21,163 nucleotides of DNA from assembly GCA_905203765.1 (NCBI GenBank), contig CAJKXC010000043.1:1-21163 (forward strand), in the 5' to 3' direction. Source of the DNA: an uncultured Bacteroides sp. (GTDB lineage Bacteria > Bacteroidota > Bacteroidia > Bacteroidales > Bacteroidaceae). The notes under the pieces were generated by a model. It saw nothing but the letters and a program-made list of their open reading frames with translations. It made no database searches and had not been told where the DNA came from. The translations under genes were made by a program, and so were the position numbers. This document shows positions 15,801 to 21,163 of this stretch, in pieces (position 1 is the stretch's first letter; every line of letters starts with the position of its first letter).

Positions 15801-17430
15801 TGCCGACGGCATCCTGACGCAGAAGAACGGCAAGGACACCCTGGAAGTCACCACCCGCTTCGAGCACTTCCCCCTGAAGATGGCGAACGCCTTTATCCCC
15901 GACCAGGTGGCGGCATTTACCGGTGACATCGACGGCGGACTCTACATCTACGGCCCGATGGAGAAACCGAAGATGCACGGCGATATTGCGCTGGACAGCG
16001 TATCGGTCTACGCCCGCCAGGCGGGAGCACGCTACTGGTTCGACAACCGTCCGGTGCAGATCAAGGACAACCAGCTGATATTCGACAAGTTTGCCATTTA
16101 TACCACCAGCAAGAACCCGTTCACCATCGACGGTAACATCGACTTCCGCAATATGGACCGTCCCACCGCCAACCTGAACCTGCTGGCGGAGAACTATACC
16201 CTGCTCGATGCCCCCCGCACCCGCGAGAGCCTGGTCTACGGCAAGGTCTTTGTAGACCTTCGCGCCACCGTGCGCGGTCCGCTGGACGGGCTGACCATGC
16301 GCGGCAACATGAACCTGCTGGGCAATACCAACGTGACGTACGTCCTGACCGACTCCCCACTGACGGTGGAAGACCGTCTGGACGGTCTGGTAACCTTTAC
16401 CTCTTTCACCGATACCACTTCGGTGCAGGCCGAAGAGCATCCCGCCATGTCGCTGGGTGGAATGGAAATGTACATGTCCGTCCACATCGACGACGCCGTG
16501 CGCCTGCGTGCCGACCTCAGCCCCGACCGCAGCAAGTTCATCGAGCTCGAAGGCGGGGGCGACCTCAATATGCAATACACTCCGCAGGGCGATATGAACC
16601 TGACCGGACGCTATACCCTCTCCGGTGGTGTGATGAAGTACTCCTTGCCCATCATCCCGCTGAAAGAGTTCCAGTTCAACCCCGGCAGTTACGTGGACTG
16701 GCGCGGTAACATCATGAACCCCGTGCTCAGCCTGAAGGCTACCGAGCGTATGCGTGCCTCTGTGGCGGATGGCGACGGCGATGCCTCGCGCATGGTGAAC
16801 TTCGATGTCTCCATCTCCATCAAGAACCGCCTCGAATCGCCCGATCTGATCTTCGACCTCTCCGCCCCCGACGACGCTACGGTCGAGAACGAGTTGCAGG
16901 CGATGGGTGCCGAAGAGCGCAGCAAGCAGGCCATTGCCATGCTTGCCACCGGCATCTACCTGAACAGCGGCGGCAAAGGCGGCGGCCTGACGATGGGTAC
17001 TGCCCTGAACTCCGTGCTTCAAAGTCAGATTAACTCCCTTGCCGGCGGCCTGAAGAATGCCAACCTCAGTGTGGGCATCGAAGACCGTACGATGGCGGAT
17101 ACCGGCGATACGCAGAAGGACTTCAGCTTCCGCTACTCCCAGCGTTTCTTCAACGACCGGGTGCAGATTGTCATCGGCGGCAAGGTGTCTACCGGGGCCA
17201 ATGCTACCAATGATGCCGAGTCGTTCATCGACAATATCTCGCTGGAATACCGCCTCGATACCTCGGGTACCCGCTACGTGCGCGTGTTCTACGACAAGAA
17301 CTACGAAAGCGTGCTCGACGGCGAGATTACCGAGACAGGCGTCGGCTTGGTGCTGCGCCGCAAGATGGATCGTCTGAGCGAACTGTTCCTGTTCAAGAGA
17401 AAAAAGAAACCGTTGGAGACGGAAAAGTGA
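12856..17430 (+). CDS. tamB: TamB-family (DUF490) translocation/assembly module protein
   Basis: A 1524-residue protein, the size of TamB. It begins with one hydrophobic helix (about residues 8-28, LKIALWVVLTPIILFIILMV) that anchors it in the inner membrane, then an AsmA-like start (IDLRFPLNLLVRGVSV) and a long beta-rich body of repeating amphipathic strands, thought in this family to form a groove across the periplasm for phospholipids or outer-membrane protein assembly. The last 350-400 residues match the DUF490 core: a DLNMQYTPQGDMNLTGRYTL stretch, the SYVDWRG strand and a C-terminal SFRYSQRFFNDRVQIVIGG block. It is followed after 23 nt by a TamL-like barrel gene, the expected partner. Its TGA is at once followed by TAA and lies within an 8-bp tandem repeat. 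Confidence 0.92.
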   Translation: MRRKWLKIALWVVLTPIILFIILMVLLYVPPVQSFIRKQATAIASEATGMDISVDRIDLRFPLNLLVRGVSVVQPADSLAGVQQPDTLLSLESLNVRVQAWPLFKGRVEVDDITLKQVAVNSSNLIEGMQVKGVLGQFFLQSHGIDLGKEDAVLNNIELSDTHVQVMLADTTETPKDTTETALNWKVTLHALKLKNVSVDLRMPLDSMRLAARLGEAEITDAAADLKHQFYGWKKFQLSGTSVNYDSGSLAAPVPVAGDTATVKPAEGFDPSHIALRDIRIGIDSVMYMGKNMNAVIREFSMNERSGLSVTSLTGRLFADSTVIRVPALKLLTPHSEMNFTAQTYWELINIPTTGRLTARFNARIGKQDVLLFAGGLPESFKEAYPFRPLVIHAGTEGNLKQMQISRFTADLPGAFSLNGGGEFWNLTDSVKRSGSLDLEMHTQNLNFLTGLMGTAPDDSFVVPDSMDLSARLGVEGSQCTAALKLQEQEGSLDLDASYHLLTEAYHADLAVNSLQVHHFLPKDSIYTLTAHVSAKGQGTDFASNKTIAALEASLKELQYGHWNVSGVDLRARLRNSFATVRLTSDNPLLKMQGAAGMHLDRKYLDGRLNMNVEEVDLHKLGFAPQPLKHPFAFNLGAEARHDSIKLKLDAGDLDLQFRARSTLKKLMDQSDEFVALLMKQIDERSLNHAALRRVLPSAGMQLTAGKQNPVSYLLATKDISFHDFTLRFGFTPTRGINGRTAIHGLRMDSLQLDTIFFSVRQDTAMMKLQGGVINGPKNPQFVFRSTLTGEVRNDDAELTMDYVDGKGETGLLFGINARPLIEGRGRGNGALLRLTPEEPIIAYRKFHFVDNSNWIYLHKNMRVYANIDMDSNDGLCFRMQSDRKDTVSLQNINVELSRLRLDELTDMLPYMPSITGLFSAEANYIQTATSLQVSAEANVEKLTYERQPVGDIGLGATWLPGDKNTHYLNTYFTYDDEEVLTADGILTQKNGKDTLEVTTRFEHFPLKMANAFIPDQVAAFTGDIDGGLYIYGPMEKPKMHGDIALDSVSVYARQAGARYWFDNRPVQIKDNQLIFDKFAIYTTSKNPFTIDGNIDFRNMDRPTANLNLLAENYTLLDAPRTRESLVYGKVFVDLRATVRGPLDGLTMRGNMNLLGNTNVTYVLTDSPLTVEDRLDGLVTFTSFTDTTSVQAEEHPAMSLGGMEMYMSVHIDDAVRLRADLSPDRSKFIELEGGGDLNMQYTPQGDMNLTGRYTLSGGVMKYSLPIIPLKEFQFNPGSYVDWRGNIMNPVLSLKATERMRASVADGDGDASRMVNFDVSISIKNRLESPDLIFDLSAPDDATVENELQAMGAEERSKQAIAMLATGIYLNSGGKGGGLTMGTALNSVLQSQINSLAGGLKNANLSVGIEDRTMADTGDTQKDFSFRYSQRFFNDRVQIVIGGKVSTGANATNDAESFIDNISLEYRLDTSGTRYVRVFYDKNYESVLDGEITETGVGLVLRRKMDRLSELFLFKRKKKPLETEK

Positions 17431-17458
17431 TAAGGTGATAAAGTGATAAGGTGATGAA
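17427..17458 (+). repeat. Four 8-bp tandem units spanning the tamB stop and tamL start
   Basis: GTGATAAG, GTGATAAA, GTGATAAG and GTGATGAA follow each other exactly from 17427. The first unit contains the tamB stop TGA (17428-17430) followed by TAA; the last contains both a GTG (17451) and the ATG (17454) of the next gene. Gain or loss of a unit would change the stop-to-start spacing by 8 nt. Confidence 0.85.
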
Positions 17459-19808
17459 ACGACTGATACTGTATATAATAGGAATAGTAATTCTGGCGGG
17501 GTGCTCCACCACCAAGCATCTGCCCGAAGGGGAAATACTCTATACCGGCCAGAAGCCGATGGTTGTATTGAACCGCAGCACCACTGCCGTGGGCGAGGTG
17601 GCGATGGAAGAGGTAGAGGCGGCGCTTGCTACGGCGCCCAACAACTCCCTGCTGGGAAGTTCCACGGTGCGTTATCCTTTCCCCATCGGCTTGTGGATAT
17701 ACAATGGCTTCCAGAAGTACGAGAAAGGTTTCGGCAGATGGATCTTCAACCGGTTTGCCGCTACGCCGGTGCTGATGTCTTCCGTCAATCCCGGCATCCG
17801 CCAGAAAGCCGCTACCAACCTGCTGCGCGACTACGGCTACTTCAACGGCTCGGTAAGTTACCAAACCTTTATCGACCCGAAAGACTCCCTGAAAGCCAAG
17901 TTGCAATATACGGTGAACATGCGCAATCCTTACTTTATAGATACGGTGTACTACCGCGGCTTCAGCCAGCGCACCACGCGCATCATGGAACTGGGCCGCC
18001 GCCATTCGCTCATCAGTCCGGGCGAGCAGTTCAACGTCACCGACCTCGACGGCGAGCGCACCCGCCTCAGTACCCTGCTGCGCAATGTGGGCTGCTATTA
18101 CTTCCGTCCCGACTATCTGACCTACCAGGCAGATACGACGATGGTACCCGGCGGGCACGTCATCATGCGCCTGATACCCGCCCCGACCATGCCGAAGGTA
18201 GCGGAGAAATCCTTCCATGTGGGAAACCGCTCGGTGTATCTTCTCGGCAAGCAAGGCGAGGAACCCAATGACAGCATCGACTATAAGGGGCTTGCCATCC
18301 ACTACTACGACAAGTTGCGCGTGCGCCCCAATATGCTTTACCGTTGGCTCGACTACCAGGGCTACCGTCGGAAGCGCCAGGTGCAGGACAGTGCCGGCAT
18401 CTCCCGCCAGCGCTCCATGCAGAGCCTGTACAGCCTTTATCGCCAGACCCGTGTGCAGGAACGCCTTGCCAATCTTGGCATCTTCCGTTATGCCGAAATG
18501 CAGTATGTGCCGCGCGACACCGCCTTCGTTTCCGATACGCTCGACCTGCGCATCGTTGCCGCTTTGGACAAGCCCTATGATGCCGAGCTCGACTTCAATG
18601 TCACCATGAAGAGCAACAACCAGACGGGCCCCGGTGCCGCCTTCACCGTCACCAAGAACAACGTATTCGGCGGCGGCGAGAGCTGGAACGTCAAAGTGAA
18701 CGGCTCCTACGAGTGGCAGACGGGTAAAGACCGCTCTTCCCTGATGAACAGTTACGAAATGGGTGTCTCTACTTCGCTGATGTTCCCCCGCATCGTCTTT
18801 CCCCGCATGGGCGACCGCGAGTACGACTTCCCGGCAACCACCACTTTCCGCCTGTACGTCGACCAGATGAACCGTGCCAAGTATTACAAGTTGCTTGCCT
18901 TCGGCGGAAATGCCACCTACGACTTCCAGCCTAAGCCTGTCAGCAAGCATAGCATCACTCCCTTCCGGCTGACGTTCAACGTGCTGCGCAATCCTACGGA
19001 CGCCTTCAGGGAGTTGCAGAAGCAGAATCCGGCGCTCTACGTCAGTCTGCGCGACCAGTTCATTCCCGCTATGGAGTACACTTATACCTATGATAATGCC
19101 TCTCTTCGCGGCAAGCGCAACCCCATCTGGTGGCAGACTACGGTAGCCTCGGCGGGTAACCTGACTTCCGCCGTTTACCGCATCTTCGGCAAGCCCTTCA
19201 GCCAGAAGGATAAGAAGCTCTTCGGCGTGCCCTTTGCGCAGTTCCTGAAGCTGAACTCGGAGTTCCGCTACCACTACCGGATAGACAAGAATCAGATGAT
19301 AGCCTCGCGTGTGGCGGGCGGTGTCATCTGGTCGTACGGCAATATGACCGCCGCTCCCTATACCGAGCAGTTCTACATCGGCGGTGCCAACAGTGTGCGT
19401 GCCTTCTCGGCGCGCAGCATCGGCCCCGGCGGTTATCCGCCCGACGACGAAAAGAAATATACCTACATCAACCACGTGGGCGACATCCGCATGGAAGCGA
19501 ACGTGGAATACCGTTTCCGCATCATCGGCGACCTGCACGGGGCGCTCTTCCTCGATGCCGGCAACGTTTGGCTGATGCGCAAGGACGAGAACCGTCCCGG
19601 CGGCGAACTCACCCTGCGGAACTTCCCCAAGCAGATAGCCCTGGGCACAGGTACCGGTCTGCGCTACGATATGGACTTCCTCGTCTTCCGTCTCGACCTG
19701 GGTATAGCCCTGCACGATCCGTACGACACCGGAAAGTCGGGCTACTACAACATACCCAAGTTCAAGGACGGTATGGCGTGGCATTTCGCCATCGGTTATC
19801 CGTTCTAA
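17454..19808 (+). CDS. tamL: TamL-like lipoprotein, Omp85/BamA-superfamily outer-membrane barrel
   Basis: A 784-residue protein. From ATG 17454 it has a short signal peptide with lipobox LAGC (C17), so it is a lipoprotein, unlike proteobacterial TamA. The region up to about residue 370 would hold POTRA-like domains (for example the SVNPGIRQKAATNLLRDYGY stretch). The C-terminal part is a 16-strand Omp85 barrel: it carries the loop-6 motif in the form VRAF (648-651, Ala for the usual Gly) followed by SARSIGPGGY, and ends in aromatic Phe (AIGYPF), as barrel substrates do. With TamB it should form a periplasm-spanning assembly complex. An in-frame GTG one codon earlier (17451) is an alternative start, but ATG is preferred. 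Cotranscribed with tamB. Confidence 0.9.
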   Translation: MKRLILYIIGIVILAGCSTTKHLPEGEILYTGQKPMVVLNRSTTAVGEVAMEEVEAALATAPNNSLLGSSTVRYPFPIGLWIYNGFQKYEKGFGRWIFNRFAATPVLMSSVNPGIRQKAATNLLRDYGYFNGSVSYQTFIDPKDSLKAKLQYTVNMRNPYFIDTVYYRGFSQRTTRIMELGRRHSLISPGEQFNVTDLDGERTRLSTLLRNVGCYYFRPDYLTYQADTTMVPGGHVIMRLIPAPTMPKVAEKSFHVGNRSVYLLGKQGEEPNDSIDYKGLAIHYYDKLRVRPNMLYRWLDYQGYRRKRQVQDSAGISRQRSMQSLYSLYRQTRVQERLANLGIFRYAEMQYVPRDTAFVSDTLDLRIVAALDKPYDAELDFNVTMKSNNQTGPGAAFTVTKNNVFGGGESWNVKVNGSYEWQTGKDRSSLMNSYEMGVSTSLMFPRIVFPRMGDREYDFPATTTFRLYVDQMNRAKYYKLLAFGGNATYDFQPKPVSKHSITPFRLTFNVLRNPTDAFRELQKQNPALYVSLRDQFIPAMEYTYTYDNASLRGKRNPIWWQTTVASAGNLTSAVYRIFGKPFSQKDKKLFGVPFAQFLKLNSEFRYHYRIDKNQMIASRVAGGVIWSYGNMTAAPYTEQFYIGGANSVRAFSARSIGPGGYPPDDEKKYTYINHVGDIRMEANVEYRFRIIGDLHGALFLDAGNVWLMRKDENRPGGELTLRNFPKQIALGTGTGLRYDMDFLVFRLDLGIALHDPYDTGKSGYYNIPKFKDGMAWHFAIGYPF

Positions 19809-19854
19809 GCGGCTTTTTGACCGGATAGTGGTAGAGAATGAACTAAAACTCCCT

Positions 19855-19883
19855 TTTGTGAAGCGTAAATTTTCGTACATTTG
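19855..19883 (+). promoter_or_regulatory. Promoter of the nucleotidyltransferase gene
   Basis: TACATTTG (19876-19883) matches the TAnnTTTG element exactly. TTTG at 19855-19858 is 17 bp upstream, slightly short of the usual 19-21. Transcription would start near 19889, giving a leader of roughly 40 nt before the ATG at 19932. The gap of 123 nt after tamL supports an independent transcript. Confidence 0.55.
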
Positions 19884-19931
19884 CAACCGTTATCAACTGT
19901 GATACACTAACCTTTTTAAATAATAACTGAT

Positions 19932-20843
19932 ATGAAACCAACTTTATTCTTACTGGCAGCCGGCATGGGCAGCCGTTACGGTGGCTTGAAACAATTGGAC
20001 GGACTGGGCCCCAATGGCGAAACTATTATGGATTACTCTATCTACGACGCTATCAACGCCGGCTTCGGCAAGCTCGTTTTCGTTATCCGCAAGGAGTTCG
20101 AGCAGGATTTCCGCGACAAGATCATTTCCAAATACGAAGGTCATATTCCGTGCGAACTGGTATTCCAGTCCATCAATGATCTCCCGGCAGGCTTCACTTG
20201 CCCCGAAGGCCGCACCAAACCCTGGGGAACCAATCACGCCGTACTGATGGGTGCCGACGTCATCAAGGAACCGTTTGCCGTTATCAACTGCGACGACTTC
20301 TACGGCCGCGACTCTTTCCAGACCATGGGCAAGTTCCTTTCCGCACTGCCCGACGGCTCAAAGAATGTATATTCAATGGTAGGTTTCCGCATCGGCAACA
20401 CGCTGAGTGAGAGCGGTACCGTATCCCGCGGTCTTTGCGGCACGGATGCCAACAACCTGCTGACTTCCGTTGTAGAGCGCACCAAGATTCAGCGCATGGA
20501 CGGCGAAGTGAAGTACATCGACGACAACGGCGAATGGGCGCCCACTCCCGAAACCACTCCCGTCAGCATGAACTTCTGGGGCTTCACTCCCGACTACTTT
20601 GCTTACAGCGCCGATTTCTTCAAGGCTTTCCTCAGCGATCCCAAGAACATGGAGAACCTGAAGAGCGAATTCTTCATCCCCTTGATGGTGGATAAGCTGA
20701 TCAGCGACGGCACTGCTACCGTCGAAGTGCTCGATACTACCAGCAAGTGGTTCGGCGTCACTTACCCCGAAGACCGCCAAAGCGTAGTCGACAAGATTCA
20801 AGCATTGGTGGATGCAGGCGAATATCCTGCCAAGCTGTTCTAA
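19932..20843 (+). CDS. Sugar-phosphate nucleotidyltransferase-like protein
   Basis: A 303-residue protein of the NTP-transferase (GT-A-like) fold. The N-terminal LLAAGMGSRYGGLKQL (7-22) is the nucleotide-binding G-x-G-x-R loop with the following conserved lysine (K20). The VINCDDFYG block gives the metal-binding acidic pair D121/D122, and the MNFWGF strand fits the sugar-binding part. Such enzymes join a sugar- or other phosphate to an NTP to give an activated nucleotide sugar in the cytoplasm. The C-terminal half does not tell me the base or sugar, so I give no symbol. The gene is monocistronic, with its own promoter and terminator. Confidence 0.85.
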   Translation: MKPTLFLLAAGMGSRYGGLKQLDGLGPNGETIMDYSIYDAINAGFGKLVFVIRKEFEQDFRDKIISKYEGHIPCELVFQSINDLPAGFTCPEGRTKPWGTNHAVLMGADVIKEPFAVINCDDFYGRDSFQTMGKFLSALPDGSKNVYSMVGFRIGNTLSESGTVSRGLCGTDANNLLTSVVERTKIQRMDGEVKYIDDNGEWAPTPETTPVSMNFWGFTPDYFAYSADFFKAFLSDPKNMENLKSEFFIPLMVDKLISDGTATVEVLDTTSKWFGVTYPEDRQSVVDKIQALVDAGEYPAKLF

Positions 20844-20874
20844 AAGAATAAGAATAGAACCGTTATATATAAGG

Positions 20875-20907
20875 AAAAGGATGCTCCGCAAGGGGGCATC
20901 CTTTTTT
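20875..20907 (+). terminator. Intrinsic terminator of the nucleotidyltransferase gene
   Basis: AAAAGGATGC (20875-20884) pairs with GCATCCTTTT (20896-20905) around an 11-nt loop and is followed by further T residues, about 30 nt after the stop codon. Confidence 0.9.
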
Positions 20908-20922
20908 GTTAATAAGAGGGTA

Positions 20923-20978
20923 TATACCTCTGTAATGGAACAAAAATAGACTGAATATACCCCTGCAATGAAACAAAA
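20923..20978. repeat. Pair of 23-bp direct repeats, possible operator sites
   Basis: Positions 20923-20945 and 20956-20978 share the pattern TATACC(T/C)CTG(T/C)AATG(G/A)AACAAAA, 20 of 23 bases identical. Their starts are 33 bp apart, about three helical turns. Four bases after the second copy is TATCTTTA (20982-20989), one mismatch from a -7 element, so these may be regulator sites in front of a promoter for a gene beyond the right edge. Confidence 0.6.
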
Positions 20979-20989
20979 TCATATCTTTA

Positions 20990-21163
20990 CAGGTGTATCA
21001 TAAGCTAACCGTTTCTTTAGGTTTCACCTCTTCACCGTCCCTTGCAAGCGCCTTTCGGTGAGCAATGCGGGTGAAGGCAGGGCAATAAGTCCGGTTTCAA
21101 GGTTTCAATTTGTACTGTCCTGACTTTAGTTGACTGGATTAATGTTTAGTCCTATAGGACATT
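20990..21163. other. Gene-free right end with inverted repeats
   Basis: No open reading frame I can support. The stretch carries CTTCACC (21030-21036) and GGTGAAG (21070-21076) as inverted arms with a nested TTGC/GCAA pair (21042-21045 and 21062-21065). It also has GGTTTCAA twice in tandem (21093-21108 approximately) and a perfect 12-bp palindrome GTCCTATAGGAC (21149-21160). It could be the leader of a gene past the edge or a dispersed intergenic repeat; the sequence does not decide. Confidence 0.4.

Noticed and set aside
12685..17022. 1445-codon open frame antisense to tamB
   Set aside because: Its product is a low-complexity His/Gly/Gln/Val-rich chain with no recognisable domain. Codon bias of the GC-rich sense gene removes stops from the opposite strand, and the TamB frame has clear domain evidence.
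17301..19886. 861-codon open frame antisense to tamL
   Set aside because: Same reason as the frame opposite tamB; it also runs through the 8-bp tandem repeat and beyond both ends of tamL without any recognisable domain.

Overview
This window looks like a piece of a Bacteroides chromosome. Reasons: promoters of the Bacteroides type (TTTG, about 19-21 bp, TAnnTTTG) sit in front of several genes, start codons lack strong Shine-Dalgarno sequences, and the gene content (S9 peptidase with a long N-terminal half, lipoprotein cyclophilin, TamB with a lipidated TamA-like partner, hybrid kinase with a C-terminal Hpt) is typical of that group. I see no phage, transposase, CRISPR array or defence locus. 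The species cannot be fixed from the sequence alone.

Layout. The window opens inside an initiator tRNA-Met on the minus strand (1-45), whose promoter lies back to back with that of a plus-strand run: TetR-family regulator (279-863), FabG-type reductase (894-1640), RluA-type pseudouridine synthase (1650-2321) and secreted S9 peptidase (2344-4881). The run ends at a palindromic element and a strong bidirectional hairpin. Next come two minus-strand genes: a 60-residue secreted protein (5034-5216) and an NtrC-type sigma-54 activator with a receiver domain (5445-6872). Divergent from the activator are a cyclophilin lipoprotein (6953-7804), an M16 peptidase (7895-9127), a MATE transporter (9124-10470) and a hybrid histidine kinase (10467-12764); the last three overlap by 4 nt at each junction. 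TamB (12856-17430) and a TamL-like lipoprotein Omp85 barrel (17454-19808) follow, then a nucleotidyltransferase (19932-20843) with its own terminator. The last 250 bases hold no gene start but contain direct and inverted repeats that may belong to a gene beyond the edge.

How parts may work together. The most interesting region is 5300-6900. The activator has an intact receiver, GAFTGA loop and Fis-type helix-turn-helix. Between it and the small secreted-protein gene is a sigma-54-like promoter (TGGCAC-N5-TTGA) with an array of GTGTGGAA sites upstream, spaced 9-12 bp and ending in a perfect dyad. This is what an activator, its upstream sites and its target look like. The activator has no adjacent kinase, but a kinase-receiver-Hpt protein lies three genes away and could feed it by phosphorelay (inference). 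The activator's linker also carries a 22-bp tandem repeat that rotates through reading frames. TamB and TamL form an envelope-assembly pair whose junction is made of four 8-bp tandem units containing both the stop and the start codon.
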